Origin: JAGPCK01 sp964535575
GTDB taxonomy: Bacteria; Bacteroidota; Bacteroidia; UKL13-3
NCBI GenBank assembly: GCA_964535575.1
Contig: CAZHTC010000003.1
Location: forward strand, 1 to 64,000
DNA length: 64,000 nucleotides
Reading direction: 5' to 3'
Part shown: one piece after another, positions 18,595 through 26,419 of the stretch
How positions within the stretch are numbered: position 1 is the stretch's first letter
Layout: each line of letters begins with the position of its first letter
Program-made: the position numbers and the translations under genes
Notes under the pieces: generated by a model
The model's input: only the letters and a program-made list of their open reading frames with translations
Databases searched by the model: none
What the model was told of the DNA's origin: nothing

Positions 18595-19230
18595 TTAGTT
18601 AATATTGAGGGCAATAAAAAAGAAAAGCAATATCAGGTAGATATTACGTGCGATGCGGTTTCGGGCATCAATTTCTAAAGAGAAGAATAACAGGGCATAA
18701 CTGACCCCCAGGAGAAACCATACCGCATAATTCTGGAAGGGAATAAAGTTTTCAAACCAGCCCCAGTAATCAAAACGGGTGGCAACGGGCTCTATGAGAA
18801 TATCCATAAACACCATTAACAGCCCCGATGTAAAAGCCCTGGCTGTAATATTTTTGGAAGTACGCCACGCAATGCAGCAGGAGGTGTAACTTAGGGTGAG
18901 CCAGTTTACGCCTATAGTTAAGGGCACGTCAAAAATTTTGTATCCAAGGGTGTGGCCATAGGTATAATCGCCAAAAATAAGTTTGGTGCGCACGCCCATT
19001 ACTTCTATCAGGTAAGAGGATACCACCACTACAAGTGCAAAGATGAAAAAATTTGAATCGGCTTTGCGGTGAAAAAGGAACAGGATAACAGCAGTGAGGA
19101 TGATAAAATAAGGAACCAGATGTTTGAAAAAGGTAGTAAGTGCATCAAGGTTAAACCCTACAATCCCCACCAGGTATAAAAACCCCAGTATGGTGGTCCA
19201 TATTAAAGGTCGGTTGCTCTGCCTTTCCAT
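18595..19230 (-). CDS. cruF: carotenoid biosynthesis membrane protein, CruF-like 1',2'-hydratase
   Basis: A polytopic membrane protein of 211 aa with about seven hydrophobic segments. Family features are 'SYLIEVMGVRTKLIFGDYTY', 'VPLTIGVNWL' and 'MDILIEPVATRFDYWGW', all typical of the CruF/bisanhydrobacterioruberin-hydratase (DUF422) family. CruF adds water to the psi end of gamma-carotene-type or related carotenoids, giving a tertiary 1'-OH. It overlaps the upstream glycosyltransferase by 28 bases, which suggests that the sugar transferase acts on its product. Confidence 0.87.
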   Translation of the reverse strand: MERQSNRPLIWTTILGFLYLVGIVGFNLDALTTFFKHLVPYFIILTAVILFLFHRKADSNFFIFALVVVVSSYLIEVMGVRTKLIFGDYTYGHTLGYKIFDVPLTIGVNWLTLSYTSCCIAWRTSKNITARAFTSGLLMVFMDILIEPVATRFDYWGWFENFIPFQNYAVWFLLGVSYALLFFSLEIDARNRIARNIYLILLFFFIALNIN

Positions 19231-20297
19231 TGGTTGGTTTTGGTTATTTTTTTATGAATGGCCAGTAAAGATATGTGAATTAACGTCAACATTTGCCATG
19301 GATGGTAAACAATATTGTTAAAAATGTTCTGACGCGAGATTTTTGAAATCATAAAACGCATATACCCTATCAGAATAAAAGCAAGCCACAGGTTTGTTTT
19401 TGGGATGAACCACATAAAAATTAAATAGGCACCCAGGGTAAGAAATAAATACACGGGCAAACCAATGTAATTGTTGCCAAAAGCGGTAAGAATATTTTTC
19501 GAAAAACCTTCGATGCCTTCAGTGTAATTACGGTACATGCGGCATTCAATAAATCCGTTTCCCATTACCGAGTGGCAGGAGTAGCCCTGGTCTTTCAATA
19601 GTTTCATGCTTGCAATATCTTCCGTGATGTTGGCTCCTACGGCCAGATGAACGGAATGTTTTTTATAAATAGCCGCATTGTAGAGCATGCATTGCCCCAC
19701 AGCTGCCGAAAAAGCAGGTATTGAACTTTTGCGAATCAAAAACATGGGCAATAAGGAAAGCAACAGGTAATTCATGAGCGGAACAACTAATATCTCCTCG
19801 CGGCTTTCCATTTTCTGATCGGGAAAAACCGAGAGCAGGGCCAGGTTATCTTTTTTGAGTGTGTTTACGGCATTGCTGATAAAATCATCTTTAATGGTTA
19901 CATCGGCATCTAAAAAAAGCAGGTATTTTCCTTTCGCAGCCATGGCCAGTTGATGGCAGGCCCAGTTTTTTCCAAGCATTTTTTCAGGAAGTTCTTTGCC
20001 TTGTAACAGTTTTACCCGTACATCGGTTTTGCGGAATTCTTTCACAACTGACGCAGTATTATCCTCCGAAAAATCATCGAGCACCAGCACCTCGCAGTTC
20101 TTGAAATTTTGCTCATGGATCGATTGCAGCAACAGCCCGATGGTGTGCTCTTCGTTGCGGGCCGGTATAAGAACCGAAACCAGGTCGGTTACGGGAGCAC
20201 CGTCATTTTCCAGCACCTGCGGAAACCAATAGTTGAGCGCAGTAACTAAAAACCTGATTAGTAAAAAAATGAAAGTAACCCACCAAAGTATTATCAT
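19203..20297 (-). CDS. membrane glycosyltransferase family 2, CruC/CrtQ-like
   Basis: A membrane-bound GT-A glycosyltransferase of 364 aa. It has an N-terminal transmembrane segment, then 'VSVLIPARNEEHTIGLLLQS', 'VLVLDDFSEDNTA', 'GKNWACHQLA', 'FLDADVTI' (DXD) and a C-terminal block of about three transmembrane segments. This layout matches carotenoid glycosyltransferases of the CruC and CrtQ type. The overlap with the cruF-like gene supports glycosylation of a hydroxycarotenoid, but the acceptor is inferred from context only. It is the first gene of the minus-strand block; a divergent gene starts 55 bases away. Confidence 0.82.
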   Translation of the reverse strand: MIILWWVTFIFLLIRFLVTALNYWFPQVLENDGAPVTDLVSVLIPARNEEHTIGLLLQSIHEQNFKNCEVLVLDDFSEDNTASVVKEFRKTDVRVKLLQGKELPEKMLGKNWACHQLAMAAKGKYLLFLDADVTIKDDFISNAVNTLKKDNLALLSVFPDQKMESREEILVVPLMNYLLLSLLPMFLIRKSSIPAFSAAVGQCMLYNAAIYKKHSVHLAVGANITEDIASMKLLKDQGYSCHSVMGNGFIECRMYRNYTEGIEGFSKNILTAFGNNYIGLPVYLFLTLGAYLIFMWFIPKTNLWLAFILIGYMRFMISKISRQNIFNNIVYHPWQMLTLIHISLLAIHKKITKTNQWKGRATDL

Positions 20298-20352
20298 ACC
20301 TATAAAAACAATCGGGAGCTAAAATAGTTATTTTTGTTTAGCGTTATATTAA

Positions 20353-20778
20353 ATGATGTCAAAACAGGAACCAGATGAATTTTCATATAAAGGAGAAGCT
20401 TCCCTTTCGCCCATACCTTTAAGTATCAGTTCTCCGGTAATAAAACCCGAAGACCGCAATAAAATAAAGGCCAATGCGGTGGAGGCCATGCACCATTATG
20501 CCCAGCAGGAAATAGCCATGCTGAAGCAGCAGGCCGACCTGATTATGAAACAGGTGAGGGAAATTGAAGAGCGCCTTAAAATTTCGGAACATATCTACGA
20601 TTCTAATTTTCGGTTTAATCCCGTAGTGGGGCAGGTTTACCATTTATATGAGAAAGAAGATCATTACCTGCTCTCGCTGGTGGGGCCAAATGACTGGGGC
20701 CGCAAAGGCATGCCTTATACGCGGCATGTGGCATCGGTGAAATTGCTGGGCGACCACAGTTGGGATGTGATGAGATAA
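20353..20778 (+). CDS. DUF2452 domain-containing protein
   Basis: A cytoplasmic protein of 141 aa. It has a predicted coiled-coil helix ('AVEAMHHYAQQEIAMLKQQA', about 43-80) and a conserved C-terminal part, 'FNPVVGQVYHLYE', followed by 'LSLVGPNDWG' and 'VASVKLLGDHSWDV'. This is the DUF2452 pattern, common in Bacteroidota and of unknown function. A possible -7 element, TATTTTTG, lies upstream within the 55-base divergent promoter region. Confidence 0.85.
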   Translation: MMSKQEPDEFSYKGEASLSPIPLSISSPVIKPEDRNKIKANAVEAMHHYAQQEIAMLKQQADLIMKQVREIEERLKISEHIYDSNFRFNPVVGQVYHLYEKEDHYLLSLVGPNDWGRKGMPYTRHVASVKLLGDHSWDVMR

Positions 20779-20866
20779 TTTCCAGTAACATTTGTTGGGG
20801 CAGTTTAATTATTTCCCGTCTTTCTGAGTGCAACGTCACTGCGCCTGTCCCGACCCTCCGGGGAGG

Positions 20867-20961
20867 AACGTCACTGCGAGGCACGAAGCAGTCTCCAAAA
20901 TAGAGCACATGGTTTCAAACAAGGAGATTGCTTCACCTGAGTACAGGTTCGAAATGACGTT
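20867..20961. repeat. REP-like imperfect inverted repeat in an intergenic region
   Basis: The left arm at 20867-20896 (aacgtcactgcgaggcacga...) and the right arm at 20923-20961 (...gaaatgacgtt) are imperfect reverse complements, with a 9-base asymmetric insertion in the right arm. Arms of the type 'cgtcattgcgaggnacgaagcaatctc' are a widespread intergenic palindrome in bacterial genomes. A partial copy of the left arm ('aacgtcactgcg') also lies at 20832-20843. It sits between convergent genes, where it could act as a terminator. Confidence 0.65.
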
Positions 20962-20989
20962 TTTTATTAAACTATTTTTGAGATAGGCT

Positions 20990-21805
20990 CTAAGGTAAAA
21001 GACCCGTAATCTCCTCGGGCGATACCCCGTTTTCGCGCAGCCATTTTAACGAAGTGCTCCCGCCCGATTTGGAAAGTTTATTTCCCTCTTCATCCACAAA
21101 AAGGTGATGGTGGTAAAAGCGGGTTTTCAAAAAGGACTTTGTTCCAAGTAAAGTGGCTAAGTAGAGTTGTGCAGCCGAGCTCTCCAGCAAATCTTCGCCC
21201 CGCACTATGGTATTAATTCCATGGGTTACATCATCGGTGAGCGAGGCCACATGGTAGGCCGGCAATCCGTCTCTGCGCCTTATCACCAAATCGCCCATGG
21301 TTCCGGCCAAATCTATGGCTACTTCTCCTTTCAGCTCATCGGTAAAACGAATCACGGTATTTTGTGGTACCATCATTCTTAACGAAGCCCCGGGGTAATC
21401 GAGCGGAATATTTTTATGCCGGCAGGTGCCCGGGTAGTGCCCCGGCTTATGGTGTGTGGCCACCTCTTTTCGGGAGCAGGTGCAGGCAAATACGTTTCCC
21501 GTGGTTATAAGTGCTTCTATGGTCTGGTGGTATTGCTCCATTTGCAGGTGGCGCGAGTAAAGGGTGGTTTGTTCTTCTGTATTGCGCGGGCCCAGTTGCC
21601 ATTGAATACCCAGCCAGTGGAGGCCGTCAAAAATATCCTGCACATATTCGGGTTGTAAACGCAGCACATCCAAATCATCAATGCGCAAACGTAAAGTACC
21701 CCCATGTTGCTGCACCAGGCGCTGAGCCAGCAAAAAATTGTACGCATTACCCTTATGCAGGTAACCACTGGGAGTAGGAGCTAAACGCGTATGTACCGGT
21801 ATCAC
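20990..21805 (-). CDS. gluQ: glutamyl-Q tRNA(Asp) synthetase
   Basis: A 271-aa truncated glutamyl-tRNA synthetase paralog that attaches glutamate to queuosine 34 of tRNA-Asp. It has 'RLAPTPSGYLHKGNA' (HIGH-type motif), the zinc-site cysteines in 'ACTCSRKEV' and 'YPGTCRHK', and 'NKLSKSGGS' (KMSKS-type). It lacks the anticodon-binding domain, as expected. The GTG start at 21805 is supported by a TAACTTG element 5 bases upstream. It stands alone on the minus strand. Confidence 0.92.
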   Translation of the reverse strand: MIPVHTRLAPTPSGYLHKGNAYNFLLAQRLVQQHGGTLRLRIDDLDVLRLQPEYVQDIFDGLHWLGIQWQLGPRNTEEQTTLYSRHLQMEQYHQTIEALITTGNVFACTCSRKEVATHHKPGHYPGTCRHKNIPLDYPGASLRMMVPQNTVIRFTDELKGEVAIDLAGTMGDLVIRRRDGLPAYHVASLTDDVTHGINTIVRGEDLLESSAAQLYLATLLGTKSFLKTRFYHHHLFVDEEGNKLSKSGGSTSLKWLRENGVSPEEITGLLP

Positions 21806-21810
21806 ACGGG

Positions 21811-21817
21811 CAAGTTA
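21811..21817 (-). promoter_or_regulatory. -7 promoter element of gluQ, 5 bases from the GTG start
   Basis: TAACTTG on the minus strand is followed by CCCGT and the GTG start. This is one T shorter than the consensus but has the same spacing as at ispH. Confidence 0.45.
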
Positions 21818-22090
21818 GCAAAAAGAAATATGTAAAATAAGGCCGCTGGCTGCTCTCTTTTTTATTTGGCAAAACCTTTAAGTTTCTATACCTTGCCCTT
21901 TCAAACAACTAAACCATGACCACGATCAATTTTCTCTATCCCAATTTTAAAAAATAACGAATAAAAGAGTCGTTTTTATGACACAACTAGAAAAACTTAC
22001 CTTTTTGAGGTGAATAAACAGGTTCGCGTTCATGCTAGGGCAACAGTGCAAACTTTAAACTAATCGAAAAAAAGACATATATTCCAATCA
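21818..22090. other. intergenic region before the antiporter gene
   Basis: About 270 bases between divergent genes. It contains only very short open frames, for example a 13-codon one beginning at 21915, and no recognisable RNA, repeat or strong terminator. The segment around 22020-22050 has no homology I can name. It may contain the promoter of the antiporter. Confidence 0.4.
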
Positions 22091-23263
22091 ATGACAACAA
22101 CAATTATTATAACATTCTGCGTTCTTCTGCTCATTGCATATGTGTTTGACCTTACATCATCCAAAACGAAAATTCCTTCAGTTATTCTTTTATTATTGTT
22201 GGGGTGGGCAGTTAAACAACTTACAGTATTGCTTGACATTCACCTTCCGGACTTTTCTCCCATACTTCCAGTTTTAGGGACAGTTGGACTTATTCTTATA
22301 GTGCTTGAAGGTGCCTTAGAACTTGAACTTAATGAATCTAAGTTTGGACTAATCAGAAAATCTTTTTTGGGGGCATTAGTTCCAATGATTGCTTTAGCTT
22401 TTTTGCTTGCATTAGCATTTAGGTATTTCGGACACTTTGGTCTTAAAGATAGTTTGACAAATGCTATTCCGTTTTGTGTGATAAGCAGTGCTATTGCAAT
22501 TCCAAGCGTTAGAAATCTTTCATCTCAAAACAAAGAGTTTGTAATTTATGAAAGCAGTTTGTCCGACATTTTAGGTGTTCTCCTTTTCAATTTTCTTGTA
22601 CTTAACGAGACTATTGATAGATTTTCATTCGGAAACTTTGCTTTGCAGCTCTTTATCATCACTACTATTTCTCTCTTTGCAACCATCGGACTTTCATTTC
22701 TGTTGAGCAAAATTGAACATCATATTAAGTTTGTTCCAATCATTCTACTTGTGGTTTTGATTTATGCCGTTTCAAAAACGTATCATCTTCCGGGACTAAT
22801 TTTTATTTTAATTTTTGGATTAGCAATTGGCAACCTTGATGAGTTAAAAAAAATTAAGTGGATAGAGAAATTCAAACCTGACGAGTTAAACACCGAAGTG
22901 AAAAAATTCAAAGAGCTTACAATAGAAGGGGCGTTTTTGGTAAGGGCATTATTTTTTTTGCTTTTCGGTTACCTAATTGAAACAAGCGAAGTGTTGAATG
23001 CCGACACTTTTATTTGGGCATTAGCCATTGTTTTGTTCATTTTCGCTTTTCGGTTCATCCAGCTTAAACTTTCTAAACTCCCTTTACAACCTTTATTGTT
23101 TGTTGCTCCAAGGGGACTAATCACCATTTTACTATTTCTTTCTATTGAGCCGACACATACAATTTCACTTGTTAATAGGTCACTCATTATTCAGATAATA
23201 ATTCTGACTGGCTTGTTGATGATGTTTGGTTTAATGGCCAACAAACCTCAAAATAATAATTGA
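22091..23263 (+). CDS. cation:proton antiporter (sodium/hydrogen exchanger family)
   Basis: An inner-membrane protein of 390 aa with about 11-12 hydrophobic segments. Family cues are 'PSVILLLLLGWAV' at the N-terminus, 'VLEGALELEL', and 'YESSLSDILGVLLFNFLVL', which carries the conserved Asp of the ion-binding site. It would exchange Na+ or K+ for H+. There is no C-terminal RCK or TrkA domain. The gene is more AT-rich than its neighbours and lies next to an unrecognised gene between unrelated housekeeping genes, which may point to acquisition. Confidence 0.85.
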   Translation: MTTTIIITFCVLLLIAYVFDLTSSKTKIPSVILLLLLGWAVKQLTVLLDIHLPDFSPILPVLGTVGLILIVLEGALELELNESKFGLIRKSFLGALVPMIALAFLLALAFRYFGHFGLKDSLTNAIPFCVISSAIAIPSVRNLSSQNKEFVIYESSLSDILGVLLFNFLVLNETIDRFSFGNFALQLFIITTISLFATIGLSFLLSKIEHHIKFVPIILLVVLIYAVSKTYHLPGLIFILIFGLAIGNLDELKKIKWIEKFKPDELNTEVKKFKELTIEGAFLVRALFFLLFGYLIETSEVLNADTFIWALAIVLFIFAFRFIQLKLSKLPLQPLLFVAPRGLITILLFLSIEPTHTISLVNRSLIIQIIILTGLLMMFGLMANKPQNNN

Positions 23264-23283
23264 AAATATGTCTCCGATATCCC

Positions 23284-23352
23284 CTATCTGTGACTAAGGA
23301 TTCTTTTCTTCCTAGCCTTTGCTCGTTTAACGTGTGCAATAGCCTCTGCCGT
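23284..23352 (-). other. remnant open frame and short repeat copy A
   Basis: The minus strand reads '...TAEAIAHVKRAKARKKR...' to a TAG at 23284, but has no ATG and no clear full-length gene. The segment 'gcctttgctcg...gcaatagcctctgcc' (23318-23350) resembles another at about 24056-24102. This looks like a gene remnant or repeated element flanking the hypothetical gene at 23471. Confidence 0.3.
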
Positions 23353-23470
23353 TTTCTTCTTGCTTTTATCTTTTCTTTTCACAAGTTTTACAGTATGAAA
23401 TTCAGAATAGTTATATCATGTTTGTCCAAATAAAAGCAAAGGGAGTTGATAATAGCAATGAAACCTGTGT

Positions 23471-24049
23471 ATGAACAGAAAGATTGAAATATCCGTCATC
23501 CTGTTTTCGGACGAGGGGAGGGAAATAAATTTTAAAGAGCTAAAGTCGGGGGGCTGCTATTTAGAGCAAAAGGAAATGACGCCTGATTTTTTTTGGGGCG
23601 CAACGGGAGGATTCGAATTAACTGTAGATGGGTATAAGACTATTTTCAGGGGTCTTGAATTTTATGTTGCTCTGGAGGCCATCAGATTTCTTCTTCACTC
23701 GTTGTATTGGATAGAAGGGATAACGAAAAATTATGACATAGATGAAGAGTTTCCTGAAGCAGTTGTTTCCAGATTCTCAAATCAAAATTTCATCAAACTT
23801 TCCAGAAGGGAAAACGATACAGTGAGTTTTTCCTACCAATCTGCGCTGTCGCAAGTTGAAGGCGCTTCCGGGCAGAGGTTCTTTGATGAAGAACTGTTTT
23901 TGTCAAAAGACTGGGCTGAGGCGGTAAAGATTGGCTTAAAGGCGTATTTTGATGTCCTTAGTCCTGTTTTACGTGACCATCAAAATGATAAGAAATCAAA
24001 TATATTGGAAAATTATATAAGGAATGAATGGGAGGGGATCAACGGTTAA
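23471..24049 (+). CDS. hypothetical protein, unrecognised
   Basis: A 192-aa soluble, acidic protein with no signal peptide and no transmembrane segment. I do not recognise its family. Visible parts are an N-terminal beta-rich section ('IEISVILFSDEGREINF'), an aromatic middle ('FYVALEAIRFLLHSLYWIEG') and an acidic C-terminus. The composition resembles bacterial immunity or contact-system partner proteins, but that is a weak impression. It follows an antiporter gene by 207 bases and is flanked on both sides by similar short sequences. The ATG at 23471 is the only good start. Confidence 0.65.
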   Translation: MNRKIEISVILFSDEGREINFKELKSGGCYLEQKEMTPDFFWGATGGFELTVDGYKTIFRGLEFYVALEAIRFLLHSLYWIEGITKNYDIDEEFPEAVVSRFSNQNFIKLSRRENDTVSFSYQSALSQVEGASGQRFFDEELFLSKDWAEAVKIGLKAYFDVLSPVLRDHQNDKKSNILENYIRNEWEGING

Positions 24050-24055
24050 CTTTGC

Positions 24056-24102
24056 CTTCGCTCGCGTGCAGCAAGTGAAGTTATTGCCATAGCCTCTGCT
24101 AC
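24056..24102 (-). other. short repeat copy B
   Basis: 'gccttcgctcg...tgccatagcctctgct' matches copy A at its two ends: 10 of 11 bases at the left end, and 13-14 of 15 at the right end, with different middle sequence. On the minus strand it reads '...AEAMAITSLAARERRQS' to a stop. The meaning is unknown. Confidence 0.3.
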
Positions 24103-24120
24103 ATATCAACCCAAAGAACT

Positions 24121-25953
24121 TTAGCGCACAATAAGTTTTTGTTCGCTCAGTATTTTTTGCGTGTCGGAAATACGCACTACGTACATGCCTGCGGCAAGCG
24201 CGGTTTTATCAAACGCTAAAATATTTTTTCCTGAAGGGAGCGCCCCATCAAGCAGTACTTTTACTTCCTGGCCCAGCATATCGTAAATGACAATGCGAAT
24301 AAACTGCTCCACCGGTAAATCAAATTCAATTTTAAATCGTCCTTCCACCGGGTTGGGGTAAAGTGCAAAGGGATTTTTTACAACAATTGGGTTGGTAGTG
24401 GTATCAACAGGCGGAGGAGGGGTAAATGAAACTTCGGCCACCCAGCACGAGCGACCCACTCCACTTGCACCGTATTCGCCCGAAATCCATCCGGTAGGAA
24501 TGGCTGCATTGTGTTTGCGTGTGCACGAGGTATAATCTCCCCAACGGCCGTAAATAATACTCGCAGTACCTGTTCTTAGCGAAATTGGATTGCTCCAGCT
24601 TCCGTCATTTTTGCATATAATGGCAGAGAGGCTTGGGTATTTTGTACTGCTTGCTTCCTGAAATCCGATAAGTACCGATTGGTCGGTTTGATTATTGGGG
24701 GCGCAAAACATGGCTACCGATGGATAACATAAATCGGTTTGTGTTTTGGTAAATTTAAATGTGCTTACGGAAACGGCACTCACATTCACCCTGTGGTATA
24801 AAATGGCAGCATATCCGTTATTATTTGCATCGCCATGCTGCACGGCATGAATAACGCCATTGCTGTACACGGCACTCAGCACACGGCAGTCGTTTGTTTG
24901 TAGGGTCCACGAGCTGCTGTATTGCGGGGCATTTCCGGGAGGCAGGTAATTTACCGAACCGATGATGGTACTTTGGGTAAGTTGCGGGTTGCCGCCCACC
25001 GTATCGGATATAGTATAGAGGTAAAACCTGTTGCTGGATGAAGTGGAGCGGGTGCTGCTGAGTAAATAGGCTTTTGTGCCATAGGCAAACTCGGGGCCGG
25101 CATGATTTACCACGCACAGCGAATAATTGTTGGTGGCTCCCAATTTGTAATTACGCATGCGCAGGGGTTTGGCGTTATACCCTTCGGCTTTGGCCATTTG
25201 TAAAATATTTGGGTGTACCGATCCACCTCCCGAAGGGAATACCGAGCCTGAAATAATGAGTTCGTGTTCAGTAACGCCCACATACGGGTAATCGTAAATA
25301 CTTGTGCTCACCTCGCCCGGAATAGCCTGCGTATAAACGTTCCAGGTACCGGTGGGGTCGTTGCTGTTGGAGAATGCAATAAACACCGTACATACATTGG
25401 TAGGAATAGCTACTACAATAAAACGATCGTTGTAACTGTCGTAAATAACCCGAGGGTCGGAAATGGTGTTGCTTACACCAAAAAAAGTAGTGAGGGGATA
25501 TGATTTTAAGGGAGTGCCTGTGGTGTCCCGGATAGAAATGGAGGAGTTTACCGAGTGCACCACATACCTGCCATTGGATACAGCGGTACCGTTATCAAAC
25601 GGAACGGCACTTGAGCTGATGCCTGCAAAATTGTTTCGCATTTCGGGTGTGTCAATTCCGTTAATCTGGTTGGTGGCATTGGTTTTAAATTTGTTGCCCA
25701 ATGCGGCAATTTTTTGCCGGGTTACTTCTTCTTTAAATTTAATGGTGGCTTCATCAAGCTGGTTAATTTCCCGGTCGCCATGGGCAATGGTTATATTCCA
25801 CGGATCATCGGGCAGGGTGGCTAAATTAACCTGTCGGCTACAGGGCGTGGTAGTGTACCCCGATGGTACTACCTGTGCTTGTACATACGTAAATGAAGTT
25901 GCCAGTATGGCTATGAGTGAAGCGGCTGCAAAACGTTTGTGTGTAAATGGCAT
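24121..25953 (-). CDS. secreted protein with T9SS type A sorting domain
   Basis: An exported protein of 610 aa. The signal peptide is residues 1-26 ending VQA. The central part (about 100-510) has repeating 'YDSYNDRFIVVAIP', 'YDYPYVGVTEHELIIS' and 'CRVLSAVYSNGVIHAVQHGD' segments that look like a beta-propeller, sialidase-like in layout. A proline-rich linker ('PPPPVDTTTNP') precedes the type A T9SS C-terminal signal ('FALYPNPVEGRFKIEF ... GMYVVRISD'). The function is unknown. The start is ATG 25953; an apparent longer frame runs into the tRNA and the N gap and is not real. Confidence 0.85.
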   Translation of the reverse strand: MPFTHKRFAAASLIAILATSFTYVQAQVVPSGYTTTPCSRQVNLATLPDDPWNITIAHGDREINQLDEATIKFKEEVTRQKIAALGNKFKTNATNQINGIDTPEMRNNFAGISSSAVPFDNGTAVSNGRYVVHSVNSSISIRDTTGTPLKSYPLTTFFGVSNTISDPRVIYDSYNDRFIVVAIPTNVCTVFIAFSNSNDPTGTWNVYTQAIPGEVSTSIYDYPYVGVTEHELIISGSVFPSGGGSVHPNILQMAKAEGYNAKPLRMRNYKLGATNNYSLCVVNHAGPEFAYGTKAYLLSSTRSTSSSNRFYLYTISDTVGGNPQLTQSTIIGSVNYLPPGNAPQYSSSWTLQTNDCRVLSAVYSNGVIHAVQHGDANNNGYAAILYHRVNVSAVSVSTFKFTKTQTDLCYPSVAMFCAPNNQTDQSVLIGFQEASSTKYPSLSAIICKNDGSWSNPISLRTGTASIIYGRWGDYTSCTRKHNAAIPTGWISGEYGASGVGRSCWVAEVSFTPPPPVDTTTNPIVVKNPFALYPNPVEGRFKIEFDLPVEQFIRIVIYDMLGQEVKVLLDGALPSGKNILAFDKTALAAGMYVVRISDTQKILSEQKLIVR

Positions 25954-26036
25954 TGTGAAATAAATTGCTCCTTGCGAAGGTAATCTAAAACCTTTTATAA
26001 ACAGAAAACCCGGCCACTGAATGTAACCGGGTTTTG

Positions 26037-26121
26037 TGCCCAGGATCGGAGTCGAACCGATACGAGGGTTGAGCTCACTGGTGTTTGAGACCAGCGCGTC
26101 TACCAATTCCGCCACCTGGGC
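26037..26121 (-). tRNA. tRNA-Leu (CAA)
   Basis: An 85-nt tRNA. The acceptor stem GCCCAGG/CCTGGGC pairs perfectly, the D arm is 'GGCGGAATTGGTAGACGC', and the anticodon arm CTGGT-CTCAAAC-ACCAG gives anticodon CAA for UUG codons. A long variable arm (class II) and 'CGGTTCGACTCCG' T arm follow. The discriminator is A and the CCA end is not encoded. Its 5' flank (AAAGGGAAAAAGTATT) and first 21 bases recur in the upstream repeat array. Confidence 0.97.
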
Positions 26122-26137
26122 AATACTTTTTCCCTTT

Positions 26138-26237
26138 NNNNNNNNNNNNNNNNNNNNNNNNNNNNNNNNNNNNNNNNNNNNNNNNNNNNNNNNNNNNNNN
26201 NNNNNNNNNNNNNNNNNNNNNNNNNNNNNNNNNNNNN
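26138..26237. other. assembly gap of 100 N
   Basis: Exactly 100 N, the conventional placeholder for a scaffold gap of unknown length. It lies inside a tandem array, so the true number of repeat units is not known. Confidence 0.99.
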
Positions 26238-26361
26238 GTGGCGACCCGCGCTCCCGATGTATATCGGGATACCAATTCCGCCACCTGGGCAATACTTTTT
26301 CCCTTTGTGGCGACCCGCGCTCCCGATGTATATCGGGATACCAATTCCGCCACCTGGGCAA
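26238..26361 (-). repeat. tandem array of tRNA-Leu 5'-half copies with a palindrome
   Basis: Two visible copies of a 69-base unit, at 26238-26306 and 26307-about 26361; the second lacks the spacer. The unit has the first 21 bases of the adjacent tRNA-Leu (26121 onwards), then on the minus strand TCCCGATATACATCGGGA (7-bp stem, 4-base loop), then GCGCGGGTCGCCAC, and the 16-base spacer AAAGGGAAAAAGTATT. GTGGCG in the tRNA head can pair with CGCCAC at the end, closing an outer 6-bp stem. The units lack an anticodon arm and a 3' acceptor half, so they are not functional tRNAs. The last repeat before the gap continues into the spacer that precedes the intact tRNA. Confidence 0.85.
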
Positions 26362-26419
26362 AAGGGAGTGCGAAAATATTACTTTCTGCTGTTACCAGCA
26401 AACGGAAAAACCTAATTTA

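Noticed and set aside
23318..23352. GTTTAAC resembling the attC core of an integron cassette
   Set aside because: No matching GTTRRRY partner at a suitable distance and no integrase gene; recorded only as a note to the repeat finding.
26122..26361. Long open frames crossing the N gap on both strands, with a repeated 'PRWRNWYPDIHRERGSP' peptide
   Set aside because: They are translations of the tRNA-Leu head repeats and the N run; there is no start signal or protein-like composition.
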